A stretch of DNA of 64,000 nucleotides from Streptomyces apocyni (GTDB lineage: Bacteria; Actinomycetota; Actinomycetes; Streptomycetales; Streptomycetaceae), in assembly GCF_009739465.1 (NCBI RefSeq), contig NZ_WHOM01000061.1, positions 96,716 through 160,715 on the forward strand. Reading direction: 5' to 3'. Below are positions 45,901 through 52,945 of the stretch, one piece after another (within the stretch, counting starts at the first letter, position 1; every line of letters begins with the position of its first letter). A model generated the notes under the pieces. The model saw nothing but the letters and a program-made list of their open reading frames with translations. It was not told the origin of the DNA and ran no database searches. Both the position numbers and the translations under genes were made by a program.

Positions 45901-47230
45901 CCAGCAGGGCCCGCAGCGCGGACAGTTTGCCGTCGACGGCGGCCTGGTCGTTGGTGCGGCCGTCGACCTCGAAGCCGAGCAGCAGCCCGCCGTCGCGGGT
46001 CGGCAGGACGCTCAGGCCCATGTCCTCCGGCGGACCGCCCGCGACGTTACGCATCACGCCGGTGGCCCCGGCGAAGTCGATGGACAGGTCGAACGCCTTG
46101 AGGTTGATCCCGCGCCCGTGCAGCAGCGCGCCCGCGCCGGGCACGCCGAGGTCGCGTGGCAGGTCCTCGCCTCGGTACCGCTGGTGGTCGCGCATCTCCC
46201 GCATGGCGGCGGCGACCCGCCTGCTCAAGTCCCCGAGCCCGTCCCCGCCGTTGACGGTCACGCGCAGCGGCAGCACGTTGACCGCCATGGCCGGGGTGCG
46301 CAGCTCGGTCGAGCCCGTACGGCACATCAGGGGCAGCGCGAACACCACGTCGGTGCGGCCCAGCATGCGGTGCAGGAAGGCGGCGTAACCGGCGATCAGG
46401 GCCTCGCCCCAGGTGACGCCCTCGCGGTCGGCGAACGCGCGCAGCGCGGCCGTCTCCTCGGGGGTGACGACGGCACGCGCGGTCAGGGTGCGGCCGGGCG
46501 GTCCGGCGGCGGTGTCCAGGTCCCCGGGGTCGCCGACGTCGGGCAGCGGCGTGAACCGGTCGACCCAGTACGCGCGGTCGTCGGCGAACCGGTCGCTGTC
46601 GCGGTAGGCGCGGTCGGCGGCGACGAGCGCGGCGAAGGAGCCGAACGTCGACCGTGGGGGCTCGGTGCCGCCTACCAGGGCGGTGTAGCGGGCGGCGGTG
46701 CGGCGGGCGAGCATCGCGGCGGTGTAGCCGTCGAAGACCAGGTGGTGGCCGAGCTGGGTGTACCAGACCTCGCGGTCGGACAGCCGGATGACGGTACGCG
46801 CGTACAGCGGCCGGTCCGTCATCTCCTGGCAGGCCTCGGCCAGTCGCATCCGCTCGGCGTGGACCAGCGCGTCCGCCGCGGCGGCGGGATCGGCCTCGGC
46901 GCTGACGTCGACCACCGCGGGCGGCTCGACCGGCTCGTCGCTGATCGCCTGGCGCGGCCCGTCGGGGGTGTCGTACACGCGCAGCCGCAGCGTCTCGGCC
47001 TCTTCGGTGGTCGCCCGGACCGCTTCGACCAGCGCGTCGATGTCGACCGGCTGGTCGCCGGATATCTCCACCACGTCGCCGACCACGTAGTAGGGCGAGT
47101 CGGGCTCCAGGCGCTGCGCGTTCCAGATGCCCGTCTGGGCGCCGGTCAGCGCGAGCAGCCCGCCCGATGACTCGTCTGCCACGTCTGCCAGGTCTGACAC
47201 GCCGTCCGACGACACGCTTGCGGTGGTCAA
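36905..47230 (-). CDS. Two-module siderophore NRPS, C-A-T-E-C-A-T-E-C, no thioesterase
   Basis: The 3441-residue synthetase has these domains by motif: C1 (about 25-445, HHLVFDGY), A1 (475-960, YVIHTSGSTGRPKG), T1 (985-1050, GGDSITAI), E1 (1065-1530, HHLAMDGVSWR, EGHGRE, NYLGRF), C2 (1545-1985, HHALLDGWS), A2 (2000-2485, YVIYTSGTTGRPKG), T2 (2505-2575, GGDSIVSL), E2 (2590-3010, HHLVVDGVSWR, WNYLGQF) and C3 (3025-3441, SHHVLSDGWS). C1 would accept dihydroxybenzoate from the free carrier protein. Hand-read A1 pocket residues D-S-D-S-V-G-M-V-D suggest a basic amino acid; A2 (D-V-W-S-F-V-A-I-N) is unassigned. The terminal C replaces a thioesterase. Start is TTG at 47230, one base past the ATPase stop, with GGAG 6 bases before it. 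No MbtH gene is seen in the window. Confidence 0.92.
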   Translation of the reverse strand: MTTASVSSDGVSDLADVADESSGGLLALTGAQTGIWNAQRLEPDSPYYVVGDVVEISGDQPVDIDALVEAVRATTEEAETLRLRVYDTPDGPRQAISDEPVEPPAVVDVSAEADPAAAADALVHAERMRLAEACQEMTDRPLYARTVIRLSDREVWYTQLGHHLVFDGYTAAMLARRTAARYTALVGGTEPPRSTFGSFAALVAADRAYRDSDRFADDRAYWVDRFTPLPDVGDPGDLDTAAGPPGRTLTARAVVTPEETAALRAFADREGVTWGEALIAGYAAFLHRMLGRTDVVFALPLMCRTGSTELRTPAMAVNVLPLRVTVNGGDGLGDLSRRVAAAMREMRDHQRYRGEDLPRDLGVPGAGALLHGRGINLKAFDLSIDFAGATGVMRNVAGGPPEDMGLSVLPTRDGGLLLGFEVDGRTNDQAAVDGKLSALRALLAGLTDGLPVGRVALTDDVAGLLATWAPPALPGTPVDVPTAFDAMVAADPGHTALVCGAERLTAAELADRVHRLARALRARGIGPDDVVALALPRSADSVVALLAVMDAGAAFLPLDAAYPPERLRELLDDTRPALVLTAGAVAGAGAGPGPVDGVPWDTLLDEAAGLPGTALTADELAAPRHPEHLAYVIHTSGSTGRPKGVLGRVGGLAALLHHQRSTVVAETEAEGPQGRRLRTAHTYSFAFDSAFDHLVWLLCGHELHVYDAETTRDADALLAAYTRDGIDIVDTTPSMAAPLVDGGLLDRRPTLLVLGGEATPPALWRRVADSGVTARNMYGPTEATVDSTTAPIDGDEPTIGHPLAGTRIYLLDNALQPVPHGTAGELYLAGPHLARGYLGRPGATAERFVADPFGAPGERMYRTGDLARWVPGRGLAYLGRGDGQVKIRGHRVETGEVEAELAAVPGVTASAATIRSSRLIGYIVSASASPDAVRDHLAGRLPDHMVPAAVVVLDELPLTPNGKLDRAALPTPTVSGGGREPSTERERLLCAVLAEVFEVERVSVDDDFFALGGDSITAITVSSRLRARGIELRPRELLARRSFAALAASAGLVEDVPEAVDDPTGPVPAPPIVRGLLEPHPDVRVVAGYAQWTALRVDTLAYDELAAGVRAVLDRHDALRLRVGDDGLEVLPRDAVRATVGEVHVGEAQTTGVHTSEVDGGAAHGRAARGGAAQGRAARGGAAQGGEGHGGEAHGGQDREAGITALAQRLAGELDPLSGDLLRATLVRTGDGTPDRLVIVVHHLAMDGVSWRVLLPDLHTACAGGALDPVGASSWRRHATLLAEQGESGARRPELAYWHTALDSATRLGARPLDQTRDTVATAHRSVTVASPEVTEALLTTLPAAYRAGVDEVLLAALVLALRDWGVSGDAMTVTMEGHGREHLDLSRTVGWFTSEYPVRVPTPGDVGQLLRAAKEAKRGVPDGGVGYGVLRFLDPQTSAELAATPPPDVLLNYLGRFAPLPGTGWRLPERDAFSVTEPDSKALEQVLALNCFVHEEGAPRLAVEWTAASGVLGPDVVAALQTAWATALDALAAHAPHTTGGLTPSDLPLVDLDQAAIDAIERTGQVDDVLPATPLQVGLSFHTLVRDDHDTDVYVVQAVTTLAGELDEDRMTEAARELLRRHPALRVYLAPAGDDVVQVIPADVLLDWRRDDRFPEAARAELERPFDPARPPLIRFLLSRVGPAEHKLVITNHHALLDGWSMPLVGRTLLAIYAELGGGPAVPAAPPLSEYFRWLAGRDRTASLDLWRDALAGVDDATRLAPARTGTGAVVERPDRVTVGLGREFSDRLRAFARDQGVTLTTVLQTAWGLLLGRLTGRRDVVFGCPVSGRPAEVDGVEAMIGQLGTTIPVRVRHTQDQSARDLMAQVHTESVALAEHHHVGLPEIQRAMGVGELFDTMLVMENFPLSSRKRTPLAPGLDLTGVDITDATHYALTVIVIPDDEITIGLGYQPHAFTAQTVRDYGRWLHHLLREITDDPARPAIALPVLDSDERERVLRTGTEVVPARARGHWLEEFAAWVGRKPDAEALVCRDRSLSYAELDRQANRLAHALIAHGVRPQDPVAVLLGRDVEMTVALFGVAKAGAVYVPLDASYPRERLAYMLDDMAPAAAVTTGAELPSEREIPVLRLDDPATLASVPDTDPSEARARLTDDALAYVIYTSGTTGRPKGVGVTHRGVPDLIALQEEVVQVTEHDRYLHFASTSFDVAFWQTMVPLLSGGTSVIAPEDVRVPGDELLDYIVEHRVTGVNLLPSFLAAMPDDRTVHPDVFFVVGAERLDPELARRWGTGRRALFNAYGPTEVTINSVTWQYDPDDTGPLPIGRPDPGVRAYVLDGGLQPVGIGVTGELYLAGPSLARGYLGRPGLTAAAFVADPYGPPGERMYRTGDLVRWRPDGQLVFLGRADHQVKVRGFRVELGEIESTLTRHADVRACAVIVRDGRLIGYVIPTDGADLDTARLREHLAAELPDHMVPTALVPIDRLPLTPGGKLDPEALPDPETSTAARRGPATEAEAVLLGVFRDVLGTDAIGPDDDFFAIGGDSIVSLQVVSRARRQGLGLTARDVFEGATVAGIAARASALGGDEAPAVGDAPLTPIMRDLLRRAPGSAADGFCQWVEVCVPAGGDEPTWRAVLDAVLARHDVLRAQLAGDTLHIPAVGAVTSADVLTCVRAGEGEGAQAADAPQAGAPQAGAPHADAPTAVDGLRELVDAQVAAARASMDPRTGPMLRAVWVDAGPARPGRLVLVAHHLVVDGVSWRILLDDLEHAYAGGSLARHGQSFLGWARTLSDADRRAELPHWRRMTATPALAPPLDPARDTVATAAHHEIRLDADATRALITTLPAAYRTTPDAVLLTALAQAVGAWRGTPELLVALESHGRPPQVDLSQTVGWFTAVHPVRLTADDDVKAVRERLRAQGDGLGYGILTARGQLDPVQPEIAWNYLGQFPGAPATETPWQAAPDADPLGSGGSDALPLPHSLMVNALVRDDALGVRITWPSALFTADAIEELAAHLRTALVRTAAAPEVSGLDRDHPVADVQPLTPLQEVMLRHSRTERPDPYTVQSTFSLAGPLDIDALHAAGGDLLARHPNLGAVFPADLAVIPESPRPDCRVVDGPADEALAADLAEPFDLTEGPLIRLTVIRHRPERADLVMTSHHVLSDGWSAPRILTELFALYTARVSGTPADLPAPVPFGDYLRWRADHEPDLAVWAAELEGLPEGDYLSGGVAEPGPAWQDPTLIEFDAALVADLTQLAARRGLTRNTLVQGAWSVLLARRSGRTDVCFGAMVACRPPELAGVEEIIGLLANTVPVRARLGGTFADTLADLQTRQRALGEHQHVALPDLEQLTGRHRLFDSLVVFENYPVDPDRLREPAPGLTVVGTRFRESTHHPVTLTVMPDGDGWTGVLAHRAGVDVEGLAEELLDLLRALGGHLDHDVRDLLEIR
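39151..39200. repeat. 15-bp tandem repeat inside the second epimerase domain
   Basis: More than three units of CCGCCTGTGGGGCGC-type sequence encode QAGAP repeats in a loop of E2, upstream of the HHLVVDG motif. The equivalent loop of E1 also carries a repeat. Confidence 0.85.
43646..43753. repeat. 30-bp tandem repeat inside the first epimerase domain
   Basis: Units at 43681-43710 and 43711-43740 differ by one base, with partial copies on both sides. They encode GRAARGGAAQ repeats within E1. Confidence 0.9.
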
Positions 47231-47231
47231 C

Positions 47232-48017
47232 TTACTCTCCTTGAAGTGTGGGGACGACCATCGGCGTTCCGGTCACCGGGTCGGGGACGATCACGCTCGG
47301 CAGGTCGAACACGTCCTTGATCAGCGCGGCGTCCACGATGTCCGCGGGGTCGCCCTCGGCGACCACCCGGCCGTCCTTCATGGCGACCAGATGGTCGGCG
47401 AACCGGCAGGCCTGGTTGATGTCGTGCAGGACGGCGATGACCGTGCGGCCCTCGTCGCGCAACCTGGCCAGCAGGCCGAGCAGTTGGTACTGGTGGGTGA
47501 TGTCCAGGAACGACGTGGGTTCGTCGAGCAGCAGGTAGGGCGTCCGCTGGGCGAGGACCATGGCCATCCACACCCGCTGCCGCTGGCCGCCGGACAGTTC
47601 CTGCACCGGCCGGTCGCCCAGGTCCTCGACACCGGCGGCGGCCATCGCCTCGGTGACGGCCTCCTCGTCGTCGCGCGACCACATGGCCAGCAGCGACTGG
47701 TGCGGGAACCGTCCCCGGCCGACCAGTTGGCGGACCTTGATGTCGTCGGGGGCCAGCGGGTCCTGCGGCAGGAACCCGAGCTGCTTGGCCAGCGCCTTCG
47801 CCGGGTAGCCGCCGACCTCGCGGTCGTCGAACCGCACCTGCCCGGCGTCGGGCCGCAGCAGCCGGACGAGCGCCCGCAACAGGGTGGACTTCCCGCAGGC
47901 GTTGGGGCCGACGACGGCGGTGAACGCCCCGTCGGGTACGTCCAGGCTGAGCCGGGTGGACACCACTCGGTCGCCGTAGCGCAGGGTGATGTCCCGCGCG
48001 GTCAGGCGTGCGGTCAC
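47232..48017 (-). CDS. Iron-siderophore ABC importer ATPase (FecE/FepC type)
   Basis: The 261-residue ATPase has Walker A GPNACGKST, signature LSGGQRQR, Walker B YLLLDEPTSFLD and the H-loop in AVLHDIN. The stretch LGFLPQDPLAPDDIKVRQLVGRGRFPHQ is typical of ferric-siderophore importers. It powers the two adjacent permeases at the membrane. GTG at 48017 overlaps the permease stop by 4 bases, and its own TAA stop is one base before the NRPS start, so uptake and synthesis are in one transcription unit. Confidence 0.93.
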   Translation of the reverse strand: MTARLTARDITLRYGDRVVSTRLSLDVPDGAFTAVVGPNACGKSTLLRALVRLLRPDAGQVRFDDREVGGYPAKALAKQLGFLPQDPLAPDDIKVRQLVGRGRFPHQSLLAMWSRDDEEAVTEAMAAAGVEDLGDRPVQELSGGQRQRVWMAMVLAQRTPYLLLDEPTSFLDITHQYQLLGLLARLRDEGRTVIAVLHDINQACRFADHLVAMKDGRVVAEGDPADIVDAALIKDVFDLPSVIVPDPVTGTPMVVPTLQGE

Positions 48018-49036
48018 GCGCGCCCCACCTCCTTGGTCAACAGCCAGATCAGATAGCAGCCGCCGATCGCGGTGCTCACCACGCCGACCGGCAGCGCGAC
48101 GGGCGCCAGCAGCATCTGGGCGAGCAGATCGGCGCCTTGGAGCAGCACCGCACCGGTCAGCGCGGCCGGGAGCAGCGGCACTCCGGCAGCGCCCGCGAGC
48201 CTGCGGCCGATCTGCGGGGCGGCCAGCGCGATGAACGCGATCGGCCCGGCCACCGCCGTCACCGTGGCCGTACAGCCGACGCCGACCAGGACCATCAGCA
48301 GGCGCAGCCGGTCGAGCCCGACCCCGGTGGCCACCGCGATCGCGTCGCCGAGCGATGCCTGGTGCATGGCGTGTGCCCGCGTGGCCATCAGGGTCAGCAG
48401 TACGGCGATCACCGTGAACGGAATCCACAGGTCGGCCCAGCCCACTCCGTTGAGTGAGCCCGCGCTCCAGCCGACCGCGGCGATCGCCACCTCCAGTTCG
48501 GCGCGCAGCACGATCCACGAGTTGACGGCGGTCACCATCGCGTTGACCGCGATGCCGATGACGACAAGCCGCAGCCCAGAGAAGCCCCGGTCGAACGAGA
48601 GCAGGTAGATCGCCGCCGCGACGAGAAGACCACCGGCCACCGAGCCGACGGCCAACTGCGCCGAGGTGCCGGACAGTACGGTGAGGGCGACCAGGGCGCC
48701 GGTGTAGGCGCCCGCGTCGAGGCCGATGACGTCGGGGCTGCCCATCGGGTTGCGGGTGAGGTTCTGGAAGAGCGCCCCGGCCACGCCGAGTGCGGCGCCG
48801 AAGACGAGTGCGGCCAGCACCCGTGGCAGGCGCCAGTCCAGGATCACCACGGAGTGTTCGGCTCCGGTGAGTACGGCCAGCACTTCGCCGGGGGTGGACC
48901 AGGATGCGCCGTAGCAGAGCCCGAGCAGCGCCAGGCCGAGCAGCAGGGCGAGGAGCACCACGGTGAGGACGACCGTGCGGCGCTCCACCCGCAGCCGGGG
49001 CAGTTCCTTACGTTCCCGCGGTTCGGTGACGGTCAC
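48014..49036 (-). CDS. Iron-siderophore ABC importer permease 2 (FecCD family)
   Basis: The 340-residue permease is a FecCD-type protein with about 10 membrane helices. It shows LPRVLAALVFGAALGVAGALFQNLTRNPMGSPDVIGLDAGA and the coupling loop GDAIAVATGVGLDRLRLL, followed by VAGPIAFIALAAPQIGRRLAG. It pairs with the next permease to form the channel for ferric siderophore. GTG at 49036 overlaps the previous stop by 4 bases. The hydrophilic N-terminal 25 residues are charged, as usual for this partner. Confidence 0.92.
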   Translation of the reverse strand: MTVTEPRERKELPRLRVERRTVVLTVVLLALLLGLALLGLCYGASWSTPGEVLAVLTGAEHSVVILDWRLPRVLAALVFGAALGVAGALFQNLTRNPMGSPDVIGLDAGAYTGALVALTVLSGTSAQLAVGSVAGGLLVAAAIYLLSFDRGFSGLRLVVIGIAVNAMVTAVNSWIVLRAELEVAIAAVGWSAGSLNGVGWADLWIPFTVIAVLLTLMATRAHAMHQASLGDAIAVATGVGLDRLRLLMVLVGVGCTATVTAVAGPIAFIALAAPQIGRRLAGAAGVPLLPAALTGAVLLQGADLLAQMLLAPVALPVGVVSTAIGGCYLIWLLTKEVGRA

Positions 49037-50055
49037 AGCGCCCCCGCCCCGTAGCGGCGGACGGCCCAGATCAGCATCGGGCCGCCGAGGAACGCGGTGA
49101 CGACGGCGACCGGCACCTCGCCGGTGGGCAGCAGGACCCGCGACCCGATGTCGGCGACCAGCAGCAGGACCGGGCCGAGCACCATGGTGTAGAGGATCAG
49201 CCACGGCACCGAGCCGCCCGCCGGTCTGCGGGCCAGATGCGGCACGATCAGTCCGACGAACAGGATCGGCCCGGCGATCGCCGTCGCCGCCCCGCTGAGC
49301 ACGGTGATCAGCGCCAGCGTGGCGGCCCGTACCCGGACGACGCCCGCGCCCAGCGTGTGCGCCACGCTCTCGCCGAGCGTCAGGGCGTTGAGCGCCCGGC
49401 TCAGCAGCAGCGCGCCGAGCAGAGACACCCCGATCGCGGCCAACGGCAGCTCCAGGGGCGCCTGTTCGCGGGCCGCGAGCGAGCCGACCGACCAGAACCG
49501 GTACATATCGAAGACGTCCGGGAGCATCAGCCTGAGGCCCAGCCCGACGCCACCCAGCACGGCGGTCAGGGCCACGCCGGTGAGCACCAGGCGCAGCGGC
49601 GAGCGGCGCCCGACCGCGGCGACCAGGAGCGCCGCGAGCACCGATCCGATGACCGCGAAGCCCAGTTCGCCCGCCTGTCCGGCGGCGAGGCCGAGCGCCG
49701 AGCCGACGGTGATGGCGAACCCGGCGCCCGCGGTGACCCCGAGGATGCCGGGTTCGGCCAGCGGGTTGCGGGCGAGGGTCTGGATCAGCGCGCCCGCGAC
49801 CGCCAGGGCGGCGCCCACCGCGACGGCCAGCAGCGCGCGGGGCGCCCGGACGTCCCGCACGATCACATGGTCGTCGGTGCCCTGGAAGTCCACCAGGGCC
49901 CGTACGACCTCGGCGGGCGGGACCGAGCGGGCGCCGATGCCGATGCTGAGGACGGCGACAGCGGCCAGCAGCGCCAGTCCGCCGACGAGCAGGCCGAGTT
50001 GCGGCACCGCCCGTCTGGTCCTCGCCGTCTCGGGGGCGTGCCCTGCGACGGTCAC
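49033..50055 (-). CDS. Iron-siderophore ABC importer permease 1 (FecCD family)
   Basis: The 340-residue permease carries the FecCD signatures RAPRALLAVAVGAALAVAGALIQTLARNPLAEPGILGVTAGA and GESVAHTLGAGVVRVRAATL, with about 10 hydrophobic segments. It forms a heterodimer with the following permease. GTG at 50055 overlaps the binding-protein stop by 4 bases and gives a protein of normal length, so the longer frame upstream is ignored. Confidence 0.92.
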   Translation of the reverse strand: MTVAGHAPETARTRRAVPQLGLLVGGLALLAAVAVLSIGIGARSVPPAEVVRALVDFQGTDDHVIVRDVRAPRALLAVAVGAALAVAGALIQTLARNPLAEPGILGVTAGAGFAITVGSALGLAAGQAGELGFAVIGSVLAALLVAAVGRRSPLRLVLTGVALTAVLGGVGLGLRLMLPDVFDMYRFWSVGSLAAREQAPLELPLAAIGVSLLGALLLSRALNALTLGESVAHTLGAGVVRVRAATLALITVLSGAATAIAGPILFVGLIVPHLARRPAGGSVPWLILYTMVLGPVLLLVADIGSRVLLPTGEVPVAVVTAFLGGPMLIWAVRRYGAGAL

Positions 50056-51065
50056 TGGTCCAGCAGCGGCGCGAACGACGTGTCGATCGCGTCCAGGGTC
50101 TGCATGGCCTGCCCGTAGGTCGCGGCCTCGGTGTAGCGGATCGGGAAGGTCTTCCCGGCCTTCACGGCGGGCAGGTTCTTCCACAGCTTGGAGTCCATGA
50201 CGTACTTGACCGACTCGGGGACGCTGCCGTCGGCCTTGACCGAGTAGGTGATGACGTCGGCCTCACCGAGCGAGTCCGGGAGCTCCTCGATGGAGGGGTA
50301 CTCGCTGACCGAACGCGAGCCGGGCCCGGACTCCTTGACCTTGCCGTAGTACTTCGCGCCGATGTCCTCGGCGATGTTGGTGCCCCAGGACCCGCTGAAC
50401 TCGCGCTGGAAGGTGCCCTTGGCGACGTCGCCGTACGAGCCGACGTGACCGACCTTGTACGGGGACAGCGCGTCCTTGTACTTCTTGGCCAGCTTCTCGG
50501 CCTTGGCCTCGTAGTCCTTCTGTACGGCGTCGAACTGCTTGAGCGAGCCCGCCGCGTCGGCCTGCTTCTGGGCCAGTTCGCGCCACGCGGACGGCACGGT
50601 CGGGCCGATCGCCACGACGGGGGCGATGGACTCCAGCCGCTTGACGTCGATGTCGCCGAGCACCGGGGCGGGGACACCGATGACGATCAGGTCGGGGTCG
50701 GCCTCGGCGACGGCCTCGTAGTTGGTCTCGGCCGCCTGCTCACCCGCGATCTTGGGGAGCTTCTTGTAGGTGGCCAGGTCCTCCTTGTTCATCATCGGCT
50801 CACCGCGCTGCCAGGAGGAGATCCCGACCAGCGGCGCGTCGGCCTCGATCATGACGGGTACGGCGTAGCCGGTGGCCACCACGCGCTGCGGGTCGGCGGG
50901 GATGGTGATCTTGCCGTTGTCCGCGGCGAACACCCGCGTCTCGCTCTTCTTGTCGTCCTTCTTGGACGTGTCATCTCCGCTGTCGGAGGACGAGGACCCG
51001 CACCCGGTCAGGGCCAGGGCCAACGCCACGGCAGCGACGAGGCCGAACGATCTGCGCAGGGACAT
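50052..51065 (-). CDS. Iron-siderophore-binding lipoprotein (FecB/FepB family)
   Basis: The 337-residue protein has a short lipoprotein signal (LALALTGC, Cys22), a Ser/Asp/Lys-rich linker, and a periplasmic-binding-protein fold for siderophores (DPQRVVATGYAVPVMIEADAPLVGIS, then YEAVAEADPDLIVIG, then ESIAPVVAIGP). It captures the ferric siderophore outside the cell and delivers it to the permeases. ATG at 51065 has GGAG 6 bases upstream. An iron box 33 bases upstream suggests that it begins a second iron-regulated transcription unit running through the NRPS. Confidence 0.93.
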   Translation of the reverse strand: MSLRRSFGLVAAVALALALTGCGSSSSDSGDDTSKKDDKKSETRVFAADNGKITIPADPQRVVATGYAVPVMIEADAPLVGISSWQRGEPMMNKEDLATYKKLPKIAGEQAAETNYEAVAEADPDLIVIGVPAPVLGDIDVKRLESIAPVVAIGPTVPSAWRELAQKQADAAGSLKQFDAVQKDYEAKAEKLAKKYKDALSPYKVGHVGSYGDVAKGTFQREFSGSWGTNIAEDIGAKYYGKVKESGPGSRSVSEYPSIEELPDSLGEADVITYSVKADGSVPESVKYVMDSKLWKNLPAVKAGKTFPIRYTEAATYGQAMQTLDAIDTSFAPLLDQ

Positions 51066-51097
51066 AGGAAACTCCGTATTCATCAGATAATGATTCA

Positions 51098-51116
51098 TCA
51101 GGTAAGGCTCACCTTG
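51098..51116. promoter_or_regulatory. Iron box upstream of the siderophore importer operon
   Basis: TCAGGTAAGGCTCACCTTG matches the DmdR/IdeR consensus at 14 of 19 positions, with the central AGGTxAGGCTxACCT well kept. It lies just upstream of the binding-protein gene, in the only sizeable gap of the siderophore locus. Confidence 0.7.
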
Positions 51117-51175
51117 CTTGGCGGCCTTCAGGGCATGGCGAACGGATGGCCGGTGGGTCTGCGGCCGCCTTCGGC

Positions 51176-52027
51176 TCAGTCGTCGTCTTCGTCGAAGTCG
51201 GCGACGCCGCGCTTCCAGTAGCCGGTGATGTCGTGGTCGGCCTTCTCCAGCCGCAGCTCGTCGCGGACCCACCGGCGCAGCGGCTTGATCTGCCCCGCCT
51301 CGCCCGCGGCCCACACGTACACCCGCTCGCCCTCGGGTACGGTCACCGCGGTCACGGCACGCGCCAGCGCGTCGCCGGTGCCCGCCGGGCGGTCGCCGCG
51401 GTGCAGCCAGCGCACCTCGACGCCCTGGGGCGCGGACAGCTCGATCTCCTGGGCGGCGTCGGCGACTTCGACGAACGCCCAGCCCCGCGCGCCGCGCGGC
51501 AGTTCCTCCAGCCAGCGCGCGATCGCGGGCAGCGCCGTGATGTCGCCCGCGAGCAGGTAGCGGTCGTAGGTGTGCGGGACGATCAGGCCGCCGGGCGGGC
51601 CCGCGACATGCAGGACCGCGCCCGGCTGGACCGCCTGCGCCCAACCCGACGCGAGCCCGCCGTCGTGCGGGGCGATATCGATGTCGATCTCGCCCGCGAC
51701 CGGGTCGTAACGGCGCACGGTGTACTCGCGTGAGGTGGGCGCGGGCCGTGGCCAGCGCAGCATCATGCCGTTCCGCTCGGGCAGCCGCAGCGAGCCGTCC
51801 GGCTCGGGGAAGATCAGCTTCACATGCTCGTCCGGCGCGTGGGCCTCGAATCCCTTCGCGCCCGGCCCGCCCAGAGTCACCCGCAGCAGTCCGGACCCGA
51901 CCATGGTGGTCCGTACGACCTCGGTCTCCCGGAGATGGATCGGGTAGCCCACCTTCTCGGCGTGGCGGCCCGCGCGGACCTCGGCGATCCGGTCCAGGTG
52001 CCGGTGCCGGTGGTCGACGCGGGTCAT
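51176..52027 (-). CDS. Siderophore-interacting protein (FAD-binding ferric-siderophore reductase)
   Basis: The 283-residue protein belongs to the ViuB/SIP flavoprotein family. It has the FAD-binding stretch TSREYTVRRYDPVAGEIDID and the NAD(P)H-binding part YDRYLLAGDITALPAIARWLEEL, then VYVWAAGEAGQIKPLRRWV. It reduces ferric siderophore in the cytoplasm to release iron. The ATG overlaps the carrier-protein stop by 4 bases. A stretch of about 20 His/Arg-rich residues at the N terminus is not part of the family core. The Asp/Glu-rich C terminus (DFDEDDD) is a small tail. Confidence 0.9.
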   Translation of the reverse strand: MTRVDHRHRHLDRIAEVRAGRHAEKVGYPIHLRETEVVRTTMVGSGLLRVTLGGPGAKGFEAHAPDEHVKLIFPEPDGSLRLPERNGMMLRWPRPAPTSREYTVRRYDPVAGEIDIDIAPHDGGLASGWAQAVQPGAVLHVAGPPGGLIVPHTYDRYLLAGDITALPAIARWLEELPRGARGWAFVEVADAAQEIELSAPQGVEVRWLHRGDRPAGTGDALARAVTAVTVPEGERVYVWAAGEAGQIKPLRRWVRDELRLEKADHDITGYWKRGVADFDEDDD

Positions 52028-52275
52028 GCGGCCGCTCCGGTCAGCAGGGCCGTCCAGTGGCCCAGTTCGGGCTGTTCGGCCAGGTCGGGGAATTCCAGGG
52101 TGCTCGCTCCCGCGGCGCGCCAGCGCTCGACCAGGGTCATGATCCGTACCGAGTCCAGGCCGAGGTCGACCAGGTCGTCGTCGGGCGCGATGGCGGCCGG
52201 GTCGCAGCCCAGCAGCTCCGCCACGTCGGCACGGACGCGCTCGGGCGACAGGGTCTGGTTCATCGGATCGCTCAT
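52024..52275 (-). CDS. Free-standing aryl carrier protein
   Basis: The 83-residue protein is a single carrier domain with the phosphopantetheine Ser in DLGLDSVRIMTLVERW. In enterobactin and bacillibactin systems this domain is the C-terminal half of EntB/DhbB. Here it is a separate gene starting in a 4-base overlap with the isochorismatase stop. DhbE should load 2,3-dihydroxybenzoate onto it, and C1 of the NRPS would take it from there. The family likeness to EntB carrier ends includes LGHWTALL near the C terminus. ATG at 52275; a second ATG lies four codons later. Confidence 0.92.
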   Translation of the reverse strand: MSDPMNQTLSPERVRADVAELLGCDPAAIAPDDDLVDLGLDSVRIMTLVERWRAAGASTLEFPDLAEQPELGHWTALLTGAAA

Positions 52276-52940
52276 CGGACGGCTCCTGCGGGGATCGGCG
52301 CCGACAGGGCGGTCAGCGCGTCGGCGGTGGTGGTGACGACGCCGCAGCGCTGGGCGACGTACTCGCATGCCTGGTCGTGGCGTTCGCGGGAGAAGTCGGC
52401 GATCGCGTCGGCCACCAGGAACGGCCGCACGTCACGCATGAACGCCTCGACGGCGGTGGCCTGGCAGCCGATGTGCGCGTACACGCCGGTGATCAGCAGC
52501 TGGTCACGGCCGAGCGCGGCCAGCTGCTCGGCGAACGTGCTGCGCTGGAACGCGCTGTAGCGCCACTTGACCAGTACGGTGTCGGCCTCGGCCGGGGCGA
52601 GCGCGTCGACGACGTCCGCGGCCGCCGGGTCGGAGTCGATCACCGCGCCGATGCCGTCGCCCCAGAACTCGGTGAGCAGCCCGCGGTCCGCGGCCTCCTG
52701 CCTGCCGGGCTGCGCGGTGTAGAAGACCGGAATCCCCCGCTCACGGGCGGCGTCGGCGAGCCGCGCGATGTTCGCGGTCACCTCGGGCACCGGGGCCCCG
52801 GCGTAGGGCGCCAGGAAGTAGCGCTGCATGTCGTGGATCAGCAGGGCCGCGCGGTCCGGATCGGGCCGCCAGGCCACCCGCCCCGTGGGCAGTTCGGCGG
52901 CCGTGGGCAGCGGATAGGGCCGTATCTCGGGCAGGGACAC
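52272..52940 (-). CDS. dhbB: Isochorismatase (DhbB without carrier domain)
   Basis: The 222-residue isochorismatase hydrolyses isochorismate to 2,3-dihydro-2,3-dihydroxybenzoate. It has the catalytic Asp in LLIHDMQRYF, the Lys in VLVKWRYSAFQRST and the loop GVYAHIGCQATAVEAFM. It ends where EntB/DhbB would continue into the carrier domain, now encoded separately. GTG at 52940 (MSLPEIRPY) is chosen since GGAAGGAG is 8 bases upstream and homologues begin the same way; ATG at 52946 or GTG at 52949 would overlap the dhbE stop but sit too close to the ribosome site. Confidence 0.92.
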   Translation of the reverse strand: MSLPEIRPYPLPTAAELPTGRVAWRPDPDRAALLIHDMQRYFLAPYAGAPVPEVTANIARLADAARERGIPVFYTAQPGRQEAADRGLLTEFWGDGIGAVIDSDPAAADVVDALAPAEADTVLVKWRYSAFQRSTFAEQLAALGRDQLLITGVYAHIGCQATAVEAFMRDVRPFLVADAIADFSRERHDQACEYVAQRCGVVTTTADALTALSAPIPAGAVR

Positions 52941-52945
52941 ACTCA

